From the NCBI GenBank assembly GCA_022496805.1, contig CM040085.1, forward strand, positions 49,629,811 to 49,693,810: DNA of 64,000 bases. The letters run 5' to 3'. Shown here in pieces: positions 20,601-29,828 of this stretch. The notes under the pieces were generated by a model. That model was given only the letters and a program-made list of their open reading frames with translations. It was not told where the DNA came from and made no database searches. This DNA comes from Pohlia nutans. Its lineage: Eukaryota; Streptophyta; Bryopsida; Bryales; Mniaceae. Every line of letters starts with the position of its first letter. Position 1 is the first letter of the stretch. Position numbers and translations under genes: made by a program.

Positions 20601-21773
20601 GAGAACCTTGTTTGCAAGTTGAACAAGTCATTGTATGGGTTGAAGCAATCTCCACGCGCATGGTATCAAAAGATTGACACGTTTCTTGTTCATATCGGGT
20701 TCACAAGGAGCATCGCTGATCACAGCTTGTATTTCATGCAAAAGGGGCAACATGTGGTCATCGTGATCATATATGTGGATGATTTGATCATCCTTGCAAG
20801 TTGTATGAGCTCTTTGAAGGCATTGAAGGCAATGCTTGAGAACGAGTACGAGATGAGTGATCTGGGTGAGTTGCACTTTTGTTTAGGAGTTGAGTTTGTG
20901 CGAGATAGAGCAACACGCACCATAACAATGAATCAAAGCAAGTATGTTATGGATGTTCTCAAACGCTTTGGCATGGAGGATTGCAAACCGGTTGGCACTC
21001 CATTGGATGTGAATTCCAAACTCGTGAAACTCACGGATGAGGAGTATGCATTAGAGGCTCAATCTATGGTGGATGTGCCATACAAGCAAGCTGTAGGGTC
21101 ATTGATGTATGCTATGATTGCAACAAGGCCGGACCTTGCGTATCCAATCAGCGTTGTGAGTCAACACATGGCAAGACCGGGTTCAAGTCATTGGGTTGCG
21201 GTCAAGAGGATCATGCGGTACTTGAAAGGCACAAGTGATGTGAGGTTGTGTCTTGGAGGTGACAACATTGTGTTGAGTGGGTATTGTGATGCGGATTATG
21301 CGGGTGATACCAATGATCGTAGATCCACCACGGGGTACATGTTCAAAGTTGGATCGGGGGCCGTTTCATGGAATAGCAAGCGCCAACAAACCACGGCCAC
21401 GTCAACGGTTGAGGCGGAGTACATGGCGACGAGCCACGGTACGAAGGAGGCCATTTGGTTGAGGCAACTAATGGCGGATGTGAGATGCACTCAAGAGGAG
21501 GCTACAACAATCATGTGTGACAACCAAGGGAGTATGTCATTGGCGAAGAATCCAACGCATCACTCACGTACAAAGCACATTGATGTGCAATATCACTTCA
21601 TTCGAGAGAAGTTAGAGATGAAGGTGATAGAGTTGAAGTATTGTCCAACGGAGCACATGGTGGCGGACGTGCTGACAAAGGCTCTTGCGAGAGATCGACA
21701 TCAAAGACTAGTGGCGGCATTTGGGCTCGAAGGCTTTGGCTATTCGCAAAGTGGGAGTGTTGAAGTAGGATGA
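17700..21773 (+). CDS. Gag-Pol polyprotein, family A (A4), intact, 1357 aa
   Basis: Open from ATG 17700 to the stop inside the 3' LTR. All catalytic motifs are as in the polyprotein at 754-4827. Variants are SSCSEDGDEY before the protease (SDDG in sister copies), EEHVEERPLK in the acidic linker, and QRLVAAFGL near the C-terminus (VVAFGL elsewhere). The ATG is part of the uninterrupted stretch; the A5 insertion splits only the untranslated leader, so the product is intact but its transcript leader would contain a whole element. Confidence 0.94.
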   Translation: MATFEGEGAKVVDKFDGVNFHLWKFKMEMVMAEKELWEIVEGSEEPPSSDAEARVRTAYTRREKKAFAILALNLSDSQLSHIRSCKTPAEAWAKLCNIHEAKSLVNILFLRRKFFTIKMEENDDMLAHINKVKALADQLNGADVNITDGDIVMTLLESLPPSYEYLIVAMESRPISELTLDYVTSRLLHELSRRKENETRGDSAALMAKQSKSGASGSSTDKVCYYCGKKGHLAKFCYKRKREESANNTKVNDAGDEYAFMTSVSSCSEDGDEYAMMASDVSCNGSVIDWIVDSGASSHMAPIRTCFQSYHVISPKNVILGDDTVLQAVGKGSIVVDTEVKGRVKTITIHDVLHVPKLKANLLSVRHLVMKHLRVEFSDQGCFVLSPSREEVAIIHEVNGLYQIKFSKMHAAESATLVQSSSNEDKLALWHRRLGHLNVKSVKALRGMVSGMDLAQSHVAPSSFTCEGCIEGKQQRSPFPVDGATRATKVLEIVHSDVCGPMKTTSMGGCKYFVTFIDDFSRKIWLYPIKAKSECFEKFKEFKALVEKQSEHKIKVFRSDNGGEFMSNQFGELLKKEGIARQTTTPYTPQQNGVAERANRTIVEMARSMLHAQNLGLDLWAEAVVTAVYTRNRCPTSAVQNMTPEQAWSGRPPRVEHMRTFGCIAFAKVPDSQRTKLEAKATKCVFLGYCEGTKAYRLMSLETKKIIRARDVTFCENSKVEDNLDDGPSGRSGDKPAIVDQSSKSPVIDIVDEDEDDEDGGDEEHVEERPLKTKNGEKKAQATAVEDNASSSDRRYPERNRRPLGEWWKNHILPQGEEEHANVALLDAPLTIREALSCDDANKWEQAMQEEYKSLMDNGTWELTPLPKNRNAIGCKWVFRAKRDATGDVVRYKARLVAKGFSQIEGVDFHETFAPVAKFTTIRCILAIGAAMDLEMHQMDVKTAFLNGELDEDIYMVQPEGFVQRGNENLVCKLNKSLYGLKQSPRAWYQKIDTFLVHIGFTRSIADHSLYFMQKGQHVVIVIIYVDDLIILASCMSSLKALKAMLENEYEMSDLGELHFCLGVEFVRDRATRTITMNQSKYVMDVLKRFGMEDCKPVGTPLDVNSKLVKLTDEEYALEAQSMVDVPYKQAVGSLMYAMIATRPDLAYPISVVSQHMARPGSSHWVAVKRIMRYLKGTSDVRLCLGGDNIVLSGYCDADYAGDTNDRRSTTGYMFKVGSGAVSWNSKRQQTTATSTVEAEYMATSHGTKEAIWLRQLMADVRCTQEEATTIMCDNQGSMSLAKNPTHHSRTKHIDVQYHFIREKLEMKVIELKYCPTEHMVADVLTKALARDRHQRLVAAFGLEGFGYSQSGSVEVG

Positions 21774-22075
21774 TTGTGTGGGCTGAAGTTGCTCATAGCC
21801 ATGCGCATTAGCTAGAGTAGATGATGCGAATGAGCTAGACTAGCAACTAGAGAAGTGGTACTAGTTAGAGATAATGAGAATTGGGTCTCCCAAGTGATAT
21901 GGGCTGATCCTAGTGTACTAGGAGTGGAGTATGGGCTGATGTCCCATATGGTTTGCCAAGGGGACTCCCTTGGGTGTACTACTTAAGAGGGGCAGCCCAT
22001 GAGTAAAGATCATCTCTTTCCTATGCATTCCAAGTGTTTGTGTGAGGCTTTGGCATTCTAATCTAACCTTCAATA
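21758..22075 (+). repeat. 3' LTR of A4 (family A, 318 bp)
   Basis: Type III; looks identical to the LTR at 10748-11065, including GATTGTGTGG. Right flank CCAAA. Confidence 0.97.
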
Positions 22076-22169
22076 CCAAAACCTCCAACAATGCTCCAAA
22101 ACCGCCCGTTGCGCACCGACCTCAAAATACTTGCACAAATGCAATCTAATACTCATGAAACACACATGA
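22076..22169 (-). other. Family B leader (B1), distal part
   Basis: Remaining piece of the B1 leader between the A4 insertion and the primer-binding site; matches 48003-48096 of B3. No gene. Confidence 0.85.
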
Positions 22170-22183
22170 GTGGGCCCATAACC
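22170..22183 (-). promoter_or_regulatory. Primer-binding site of B1
   Basis: On the minus strand, GGTTATGGGCCCAC directly follows the B1 5' LTR. It is identical to the family A site. Confidence 0.8.
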
Positions 22184-22441
22184 TATTGAAGGTAGAGAAG
22201 ATTGCACAAGACACACACACAAACACAAGGAATGCGTAGAAAGAGATAATCTTTACTCAAAGGCCTTCCACCTTAAGTAGTGTACACTAGGAGGTCACCA
22301 TGGACAAACCATATGGGATAACTCATCACAAGGACACTCTAGAGATCAGCCCATGCCTAACCCCTCCTCCCACACACCATTATTTAGCACCCGTACGTCT
22401 TTGGCTTCTAGCAATACTACGTTGCATCAATTACCTCAATA
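22184..22441 (-). repeat. 5' LTR of B1 (family B, 258 bp)
   Basis: On its own strand it begins TATTGAGG and ends CTTCAATA, with perfect TATTGA/TCAATA inverted ends. Carries CACAAGACAC (on the plus strand) where B2 and B3 have CACAAGGCAC. The outer flank is GATCC inside a family A LTR. Confidence 0.95.
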
Positions 22442-22611
22442 GATCCTAGTGTACTAGGAGTGGAGTATGGGCTGATGTCCCATATGGTTTGCCAAGGGGA
22501 CTCCCTTGGGTGTGCTACTTAAGAGGGGCAGCCCATGAGTAAAGATCATCTCTTTCCTATGCATTCCAAGTGTTTGTGTGAGGCTTTTGCATTCTAATCT
22601 AACCTTCAATA
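22442..22611 (+). repeat. 5' LTR of A6, 3' part only (170 bp)
   Basis: Starts at GATCCTAGTG, the B1 insertion point, and runs to CTTCAATA. Type I with GGCTTTTGCATTC, a change shared only with A11. The missing 148 bp should lie left of the window. Confidence 0.92.
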
Positions 22612-22625
22612 GGTTATGGGCCCAC
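22612..22625 (+). promoter_or_regulatory. Primer-binding site of A6
   Basis: GGTTATGGGCCCAC immediately after the LTR. Confidence 0.8.
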
Positions 22626-23265
22626 TCATGTGTTTTGCGTGAGTCAAAGATTAGATTGCTCATTGTGTGGAGGTCGTGCGTTGGAGCGCTGATTTTGGAG
22701 TATTGGAGCGCTGATTTGGAACTTTGGAGGGCTGAATTCGAGCTTTGGTGGGCTGATTTCGACATTGGGAGGTATTACAATCTTCCTACCTTTGATCTAC
22801 GTGTTGGAGGGCTGAATTCGCACTTTGGAGCTATCATTTGTTGATTTGGAGCTTTTGGAGCACTTTGGAGCACCTTTGGAGTTTATACACGTCTACAAGG
22901 GCTGAATTGGAGCTTTGGAGCTTATTGGTGCTTGTTGGAGTATATTGGAGCTTATTGGAGCTTATTGGAGCTTATTGGAGCTTATTGGAGCTTATTGGCT
23001 CAATTTGTGCTCAATTTGTGCACTTGTGTTGTTGCAAGGCACTTTTATGCTTTGAGGCTCTTGGGGTGAGTCTACAATCTGATTTTGGTATTGCAATTCT
23101 TGCACAAGGGTTTGGAATGTGAGTTATGCCCTTGGAGTGCTCAAAATTAGAGTTTGGGTTAGTGAATGCACAACGGGGCTGATTTGATGAATTTCAATGC
23201 AATTAGGACTTGAAGGGGCTGAATTTGCATTGACTTAGAGTCCTTGGAAGGCACAAGGGTGTCCA
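22626..23265 (+). other. Family A leader (A6), first part
   Basis: Leader with phased GCTGAWTT motifs and a five-unit 10-bp minisatellite at 22944-22993. Ends at GTCCA, the A7 target, one base beyond the position used by A5 in A4. Resumes at 28932. Confidence 0.8.
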
Positions 23266-23583
23266 TATTGAAGGTTAGATTAGAATGCCAAAGCCTCACA
23301 CAAACACTTGGAATGCATAGGAAAGAGATAATCTTTACTCATGGGCTGCCCCTCTTAAGTAGCACACCCAAGGGAGTCCCCTTGGCTAACCATATGGGAC
23401 ATCAGCCCATACTCCACTCCTAGTACACTAGGATCAGCCCATATCACTTGGGAGACCCAATTCTCATTACTTCTAACTAGTACCACTTCTCTAGTTGCAA
23501 GTCTACCTCATTCGCATCATCTACTCTAGCTAATGCGCATGGCTATGAGCAACTTCAGCCCACGCAATCATCCTACTTCAACA
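23266..23583 (-). repeat. 3' LTR of A7 (family A, 318 bp)
   Basis: Type I with the private GGCTAACC change. The polypurine tract lies just right at 23584-23593 on the minus strand. Confidence 0.97.
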
Positions 23584-26500
23584 CTCCCACTTTGCAAATA
23601 GCCAAAGCCTTCGAGCCCAAATGCCACCACTAGTCTTTGATGTCGATCTCTCGCAAGAGCCTTTGTGAGCACGTCCGCCACCATGTGCTCCGTTGGACAA
23701 TACTTCAACTCTATCACCTTCATCTCTAACTTCTCTCGAATGAAGTGATATTGCACATCAATGTGCTTTGTACGTGAGTGATGCGTTGGATTCTTCGCCA
23801 ATGACATACTCCCTTGGTTGTCACACATGATTGTTGTAGCCTCCTCTTGAGTGCATCTCACATCCGCCATTAGTTGCCTCAACCAAATGGCCTCCTTCGT
23901 ACCGTGGCTCGTGGCCATGTACTCCGCCTCAACCGTTGACGTTGCCGTGGTTTGTTGGCGCTTGCTATTCCATGAAACGGCCCCCGATCCAACTTTGAAC
24001 ATGTACCCCGTGGTGGATCTACGATCATTGGTATCACCCGCATAATCCGCATCACAATACCCACTCAACACAATGTTGTCACCTCCAAGACACAACCTCA
24101 CATCACTTGTGCCTTTCAAGTACCGCATGATCCTCTTGACCGCAACCCAATGACTTGAACCCGGTCTTGCCATGTGTTGACTCACAACGCTGATTGGATA
24201 CGCAAGGTCCGGCCTTGTTGCAATCATAGCATACATCAATGACCCTACAGCTTGCTTGTATGGCACATCCACCATAGATTGAGCCTCTAATGCATACTCC
24301 TCATCGGTGAGTTTCACGAGTTTGGAATTCACATCCAATGGAGTGCCAACCGGTTTGCAATCCTCCATGCCAAAGCGTTTGAGAACATCCATAACATACT
24401 TGCTTTGATTCATTGTTATGGTGCGTGTTGCTCTATCTCGCACAAACTCAACTCCTAAACAAAAGTGCAACTCACCGAGATCACTCATCTCGTACTCGTT
24501 CTCAAGCATTGCCTTCAATGCCTTCAAAGAGCTCATACAACTTGCAAGGATGATCAAATCATCCACATATATGATCACGATGACCACATGTTGCCCCTTT
24601 TGCATGAAATACAAGCTGTGATCAGCGATGCTCCTTGTGAACCCGATATGAACAAGAAACGTGTCAATCTTTTGATACCATGCGCGTGGAGATTGCTTCA
24701 ACCCATACAATGACTTGTTCAACTTGCAAACAAGGTTCTCATTACCTCGTTGCACAAATCCTTCGGGTTGTACCATGTAGATGTCCTCGTCCAACTCGCC
24801 GTTCAAGAACGCCGTCTTCACATCCATTTGATGCATTTCCAAATCCATGGCAGCCCCGATGGCCAAAATGCATCGAATAGTGGTGAATTTCGCCACCGGT
24901 GCAAAGGTCTCATGAAAATCAACACCTTCGATTTGTGAAAAGCCCTTTGCCACCAATCTTGCCTTATAACGAACCACATCACCCGTTGCATCTCTCTTTG
25001 CACGAAATACCCACTTACAACCGACAGCGTTGCGATTCTTGGGGAGGGGAGTCAATTCCCAAGTGCCATTGTCCATCAACGATTTGTACTCCTCTTGCAT
25101 GGCTTGCTCCCACTTGTTTGCATCATCACAACTCAACGCTTCACGAATCGTCAATGGAGCATCTAAAAGTGCAACGTTTGCATGCTCCTCCTCACCTTGA
25201 GGGAGAATATGATTCTTCCACCACTCGCCAAGTGGTCTGCGATTTCTCTCTGGATAACGACGATCGCTCGAGGATGCATTGTCTTCAACCGCCGTTGCTT
25301 GTGCCTTTTTCTCGCCATTCTTCGTCTTCAAAGGTCGCTCCTCAATATGTTCCTCATCACCACCATCTTCGTCATCTTCGTCTTCATCAACAATATCAAT
25401 AACGGGAGATTTGGAAGATTGGTCCACAATGGCCGGTTTATCGCCACTTCTCCCACTTGGACCATCGTCCAAATTGTCTTCAACCTTGGAATTCTCGCAA
25501 AATGTCACATCACGAGCTCGAATGATCTTCTTGGTCTCGAGCGACATGAACCTGTACGCCTTGGTACCTTCACAATATCCAAGAAACACACATTTTGTTG
25601 CCTTGGCCTCAAGTTTGGTTCTTTGAGACTCGGGTACCTTTGCAAAGGCGATGCATCCAAATGTGCGCATGTGCTCCACGCGGGGTGGCCTCCCACTCCA
25701 CGCTTGCTCTGGTGTCATGTTTTGAACCGCACTCGTCGGGCATCGGTTGCGTGTGTACACCGCAGTCACCACCGCTTCCGCCCAAAGGTCCAAACCCAAA
25801 TTTTGTGCATGCAACATACTCCTTGCCATTTCCACAATTGTTCGATTTGCACGCTCTGCAACTCCGTTTTGTTGTGGTGTATATGGCGTTGTGGTTTGTC
25901 TAGCAATGCCTTCTTTCTTCAATAACTCTCCAAATTGGTTGGACATGAACTCGCCGCCATTATCCGATCGAAACACCTTGATCTTGTGCTCGGATTGCTT
26001 CTCAACCAACGCCTTGAACTCTTTGAACTTCTCAAAACACTCGCTCTTTGCTTTGATCGGATACAACCATATCTTCCTCGAAAAATCATCAATGAACGTC
26101 ACAAAATACTTGCAACCCCCCATAGACGTGGTCTTCATTGGACCACACACGTCGGAATGCACAATCTCAAGAACCTTGGTTGCACGAGTTGCCCCATCAA
26201 CTGCAAACGGTGAGCGTTGTTGCTTGCCTTCAATACAACCCTCACATGTGAATGAACTAGGTGCGACGTGTGATTGTGCAAGATCCATGCCACTTACCAT
26301 TCCACGCAGTGCTTTCACACTCTTGACATTCAAATGCCCGAGACGACGATGCCACAACGCCAACTTGTCTTCGTTTGAACTCGATTGCACCAACGTTGCG
26401 GATTCCGCCGCGTGCATCTTGGAAAACTTGATTTGGTACAAGCCGTTGACTTCGTGTATAATGGCCACCTCCTCACGACTTGGAGACAACACAAAACACC

Positions 26501-27641
26501 CTTGGTCGCTAAATTCCACTCGCAAATGCTTCATCACCAAATGTCGCACCGATAAAAGATTTGCCTTCAACTTGGGAACGTGGAGGACATCATGGATGGT
26601 AATTGTCTTCACACGACCCTTCACCTCGGTGTCTACGACGATGGATCCTTTACCCACGGCTTGAAGAACCGTATCATCACCCAAAATGACATTCTTTGGA
26701 GATATGACGTGATATGATTGGAAACAAGTCCTAATGGGCGCCATGTGACTCGAGGCTCCCGAATCAACAATCCAATCGATCACACTACCATTGCATGACA
26801 CGTCACTTGCCATCATTGCATACTCGTCCCCGTCATCACTACAAGAAGAGACGCTGGTCATAAATGCGTACTCATCACCTGCATCGTTGACCTTTGTATT
26901 GTTGGCACTTTCCTCTCTCTTGCGTTTGTAGCAAAATTTTGCCAAGTGGCCCTTCTTACCGCAATAGTAGCATACCTTGTCTGTAGAGCTCCCACTGGCA
27001 CCGCTCTTGGATTGCTTCGCCATAAGCGCCGCGCTATCGCCACGAGTCTCGTTCTCTTTGCGCCGCGAGAGTTCATGCAACAACCGTGATGTCACATAAT
27101 CAAGAGTGAGCTCGCTAATGGGCCTACTCTCCATAGCAACGATAAGATACTCGTACGACGGCGGCAAACTCTCGAGGAGCGTCATAACGATATCACCGTC
27201 GGTAATGTTGACGTCTGCGCCGTTGAGCTGATCCGCAAGAGCCTTGACTTTGTTGATGTGCGCCAACATGTCGTCGTTTTCTTCCATCTTGATGGTGAAA
27301 AACTTGCGCCTCAAGAACAAGATATTGACCAAGCTCTTTGCCTCATGAATATTGCAAAGCTTGGCCCATGCCTCGGCGGGAGTCTTGCACGACCGAATAT
27401 GAGACAGCTGGGAATCAGAAAGATTAAGAGCCAAAATCGCAAAGGCCTTTTTCTCTCGCCGAGTGTACGCAGTTCGTACCCTAGCCTCGGCGTCGGACGA
27501 AGGCGGTTCCTCACTACCCTCAACTATCTCCCACAATTCTTTTTCGGCCATGACCATTTCCATCTTGAATTTCCACAAGTGGAAGTTGACGCCATCGAAC
27601 TTGTCTACAACCTTAGCACCTTCACCCTCAAATGTAGCCAT
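23568..27641 (-). CDS. Gag-Pol polyprotein, family A (A7), intact, 1357 aa
   Basis: Reads leftward from ATG at 27641; stop inside the 3' LTR. Complete domain set as in the polyprotein at 754-4827. Variants are QRSPFAVDG after the pre-integrase zinc site (PFPVDG elsewhere), KVPESQR, AYRFMSL, NRNAVGCKW, and a GYLQSG C-terminus like A5. No stop or frameshift. The catalytic residues of protease, integrase, RT and RNase H are all present, so the product should be active if expressed (inference). Confidence 0.95.
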   Translation of the reverse strand: MATFEGEGAKVVDKFDGVNFHLWKFKMEMVMAEKELWEIVEGSEEPPSSDAEARVRTAYTRREKKAFAILALNLSDSQLSHIRSCKTPAEAWAKLCNIHEAKSLVNILFLRRKFFTIKMEENDDMLAHINKVKALADQLNGADVNITDGDIVMTLLESLPPSYEYLIVAMESRPISELTLDYVTSRLLHELSRRKENETRGDSAALMAKQSKSGASGSSTDKVCYYCGKKGHLAKFCYKRKREESANNTKVNDAGDEYAFMTSVSSCSDDGDEYAMMASDVSCNGSVIDWIVDSGASSHMAPIRTCFQSYHVISPKNVILGDDTVLQAVGKGSIVVDTEVKGRVKTITIHDVLHVPKLKANLLSVRHLVMKHLRVEFSDQGCFVLSPSREEVAIIHEVNGLYQIKFSKMHAAESATLVQSSSNEDKLALWHRRLGHLNVKSVKALRGMVSGMDLAQSHVAPSSFTCEGCIEGKQQRSPFAVDGATRATKVLEIVHSDVCGPMKTTSMGGCKYFVTFIDDFSRKIWLYPIKAKSECFEKFKEFKALVEKQSEHKIKVFRSDNGGEFMSNQFGELLKKEGIARQTTTPYTPQQNGVAERANRTIVEMARSMLHAQNLGLDLWAEAVVTAVYTRNRCPTSAVQNMTPEQAWSGRPPRVEHMRTFGCIAFAKVPESQRTKLEAKATKCVFLGYCEGTKAYRFMSLETKKIIRARDVTFCENSKVEDNLDDGPSGRSGDKPAIVDQSSKSPVIDIVDEDEDDEDGGDEEHIEERPLKTKNGEKKAQATAVEDNASSSDRRYPERNRRPLGEWWKNHILPQGEEEHANVALLDAPLTIREALSCDDANKWEQAMQEEYKSLMDNGTWELTPLPKNRNAVGCKWVFRAKRDATGDVVRYKARLVAKGFSQIEGVDFHETFAPVAKFTTIRCILAIGAAMDLEMHQMDVKTAFLNGELDEDIYMVQPEGFVQRGNENLVCKLNKSLYGLKQSPRAWYQKIDTFLVHIGFTRSIADHSLYFMQKGQHVVIVIIYVDDLIILASCMSSLKALKAMLENEYEMSDLGELHFCLGVEFVRDRATRTITMNQSKYVMDVLKRFGMEDCKPVGTPLDVNSKLVKLTDEEYALEAQSMVDVPYKQAVGSLMYAMIATRPDLAYPISVVSQHMARPGSSHWVAVKRIMRYLKGTSDVRLCLGGDNIVLSGYCDADYAGDTNDRRSTTGYMFKVGSGAVSWNSKRQQTTATSTVEAEYMATSHGTKEAIWLRQLMADVRCTQEEATTIMCDNQGSMSLAKNPTHHSRTKHIDVQYHFIREKLEMKVIELKYCPTEHMVADVLTKALARDRHQRLVVAFGLEGFGYLQSGSVEVG

Positions 27642-28599
27642 ATCCTTGATTGAAGGACGTACGCTCACAAAATTCAGCCCCTAGAAAGCTAAGAAAAATT
27701 GTTTTTATGATTTTTGACAATTTTGTGATTTGTGAGGCAAATTGCACAAGTACGTGCTTCTAATGCCTCCAAACTAATTCCAAACACTAAATCAGCACCT
27801 TTGTGCTACACATCAACCTCACAACACTCAATCGTGATGGTTCTTAGTGAATTTGCACAAGATCATACCACAACACCTTAACTAGGAGAATTGCGCACTC
27901 GTTGGCTCAAATCCACTCAAATCAGCACCCTTGTGCTTCACAACACGTAATGCACCCTATGGACACCCTTGTGCCTTCCAAGGACTCTAAATCAATGCAA
28001 ATTCAGCCCCTTCAAGTCCTAATTGCATTGAAATTCATCAAATCAGCCCCGTTGTGCATTCACTAACCCAAACTCTAATTTTGAGCACTCCAAGGGCATA
28101 ACTCACATTCCAAACCCTTGTGCAAGAATTGCAATACCAAAATCAGATTGTAGACTCACCCCAAGAGCCTCAAAGCATAAAAGTGCCTTGCAACAACACA
28201 AGTGCACAAATTGAGCACAAATTGAGCCAATAAGCTCCAATAAGCTCCAATAAGCTCCACTAAGCTCCAATCAGCTCCAATATACTCCAACAAGCACCAA
28301 TAAGCTCCAAAGCTCCAATTCAGCCCTTGTAGACGTGTATAAACTCCAAAAGTGCTCCAAAGTGCTCCAAAAGCTCCAAATCAACAAATGATAGCTCCAA
28401 AGTGCGAATTCAGCCCTCCAACACGTAGATCAAAGGTAGGAAGATTGTAATACCTCCCAATGTCGAAATCAGCCCACCAAAGCTCGAATTCAGCCCTCCA
28501 AAGTTCCAAATCAGCGCTCCAATACTCCAAAATCAGCGCTCCAAAGCACGACCTCCACACAATGAGCAATCTAATCTTTGACTCACGCAAAACACATGA
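27642..28599 (-). other. Family A 5' leader (A7)
   Basis: Complete minus-strand leader. Five-unit 10-bp minisatellite near 28228-28277, with one unit altered (CCACTAAGCT on the plus strand). The GCTGAWTT series is present. Forms a long inverted repeat with the A6 leader at 22626-23265. Confidence 0.8.
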
Positions 28600-28613
28600 G
28601 TGGGCCCATAACC
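28600..28613 (-). promoter_or_regulatory. Primer-binding site of A7
   Basis: Minus-strand GGTTATGGGCCCAC directly after the 5' LTR. Confidence 0.8.
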
Positions 28614-28931
28614 TATTGAAAGTTAGATTAGAATGCCAAAGCCTCACACAAACACTTGGAATGCATAGGAAAGAGATAATCTTTACTCATGGGCTGCCCC
28701 TCTTAAGTAGCACACCCAAGGGAGTCCCCTTGGCTAACCATATGGGACATCAGCCCATACTCCACTCCTAGTACACTAGGATCAGCCCATATCACTTGGG
28801 AGACCCAATTCTCATTACTTCTAACTAGTACCACTTCTCTAGTTGCAAGTCTACCTCATTCGCATCATCTACTCTAGCTAATGCGCATGGCTATGAGCAA
28901 CTTCAGCCCACGCAATCATCCTACTTCAACA
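28614..28931 (-). repeat. 5' LTR of A7 (family A, 318 bp)
   Basis: One base different from the 3' LTR at 23266-23583. Outer flank GTCCA. Confidence 0.97.
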
Positions 28932-29254
28932 GTCCATAGGGTGCATTACATGTTGTGAAGCACAAGGGTGCTGATTTGAGTGGATTTGAGCCAACGAGTG
29001 CGCAATTCTCCTAGTTAGGGTGTTGTGGTATGATCTTGTGCAAATTCACTAAGAACCATCACGATTGAGTGTTGTGAGGTTGATGTGTAGCACAAAGGTG
29101 CTGATTTAGTGTTTGGAATTAGTTTGGAGGCATTAGAAGCACATACGTGTGCAATTTGCTTCACAAATCACAAAATTGTCAAAAATCATAAAAACAATTT
29201 TTCTTAGCTCTCTAGGGGCTGAATTTTGTGAGCGTACGTCCTTCAATCAAGGAT
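28932..29254 (+). other. Family A leader (A6), second part
   Basis: From GTCCATAGGG to the ATG of A6. Two GTGCTGATTT motifs and the pyrimidine stretch TTTTTCTTAGCTCTCTAG before the start. No gene. Confidence 0.8.
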
Positions 29255-29510
29255 ATGGCTACATTTGAGGGTGAAGGTGCTAAGGTTGTAGACAAGTTCG
29301 ATGGCGTCAACTTCCACTTGTGGAAATTCAAGATGGAAATGGTCATGGCCGAAAAAGAATTGTGGGAGATAGTTGAGGGTAGTGAGGAACCGCCTTCGTC
29401 CGACGCCGAGGCTAGGGTACGAACTGCGTACACTCGGCGAGAGAAAAAGGCCTTTGCGATTTTGGCTCTTAATCTTTCTGATTCCCAGCTTTCTCATATT
29501 CGGTCGTGCA
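29255..29510 (+). pseudogene. 5' fragment of family A gag (A6), about 85 codons
   Basis: Starts MATFEGEG and matches the first 85 residues of the family A polyprotein, up to HIRSC. It is cut at GGTCGTGCA by the A8 LTR. The frame runs on by chance into the A8 LTR, giving a short chimeric open frame to 29668 that I do not regard as a gene. The rest of the gene would be on the far side of the A8/A10 composite and is not identified here. Confidence 0.85.
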
Positions 29511-29828
29511 TATTGAAGGTTAGGTTAGAATGCCAAAGCCTCACACAAACACTTGGAATGCATAGGAAAGAGATGATCTTTACTCATGGGCTGCCCCTCT
29601 TAAGTAGCACACCCAAGGGAGTCCCCTTGGCAAACCATATGGGACATCAGCCCATACTCCACTCCTAGTACACTAGGATCAGCCCATATCACTTGGGAGA
29701 CCCAATTCTCATTACTTCTAACTAGTACCACTTCTCTAGTTGCAACTCTAGCTCATTCGCATCATCTACTCTAGCTAATGCGCATGGCTATGAGCAACTT
29801 CAGGCCACGCAATCATCCTACTTCAACA
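29511..29828 (-). repeat. 3' LTR of A8 (family A, 318 bp)
   Basis: Carries AGGTTAGGTT, TTGCAACTCTAGC and CAGGCC on the plus strand, all different from the LTR at 40542-40859. Left flank GTGCA (29506-29510). Confidence 0.95.

Larger units (their letters stand above)
10748..22075 (+). mobile_element. Complete Copia element A4, split by A5
   Basis: Family A element with both LTRs (10748-11065 and 21758-22075), which look identical by eye and share the private change GATTGTGTGG. Flanked by the 5-bp duplication CCAAA and inserted in the B1 leader. Without A5 and its duplicated target it is about 5646 bp. It is 31 bp shorter than A5, accounted for by three fewer 10-bp leader units and one fewer A in a run near the coding start. 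Interrupted in its leader by A5. Confidence 0.95.
8738..22441 (-). mobile_element. Copia element B1 (family B), 5' half, interrupted by A4
   Basis: Minus-strand family B element in two visible pieces: 8738-10747 (gag-protease and most of the leader) and 22076-22441 (rest of leader, primer-binding site, 5' LTR). A4 lies between them with the duplication CCAAA (10743-10747 and 22076-22080). Its 3' half should lie left of the window, beyond A3. Its outer end at 22441 abuts GATCC within a family A LTR, so B1 is inserted in the 5' LTR of A6. Confidence 0.9.
23266..28931 (-). mobile_element. Complete Copia element A7, inserted in A6
   Basis: Uninterrupted 5666-bp minus-strand family A element with duplication GTCCA at 23261-23265 and 28932-28936. 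The two LTRs differ at one base (TATTGAAGG versus TATTGAAAG on the plus strand) and share private changes GGCTAACC and TCTACCTCATTC. It is 11 bp shorter than A5, which fits one fewer leader unit and one fewer A. Confidence 0.97.
22442..29510 (+). mobile_element. Copia element A6, 5' portion, split by A7
   Basis: Visible pieces: 22442-23265 (last 170 bp of the 5' LTR, primer-binding site, leader) and 28932-29510 (rest of leader, start of gag). B1 breaks its 5' LTR at GATCC, A7 its leader at GTCCA, and A8 its gag at GTGCA. Everything from 1 to 22441 is therefore inferred to lie inside the A6 5' LTR, making A6 the oldest visible layer on this side. It shares CTTTTGCATTC and GCACCTTTGG with A11. 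Confidence 0.88.

Noticed and set aside
29228..29668. Open frame joining A6 gag to A8 LTR sequence
   Set aside because: Chance read-through across an insertion junction; not an evolved fusion gene.
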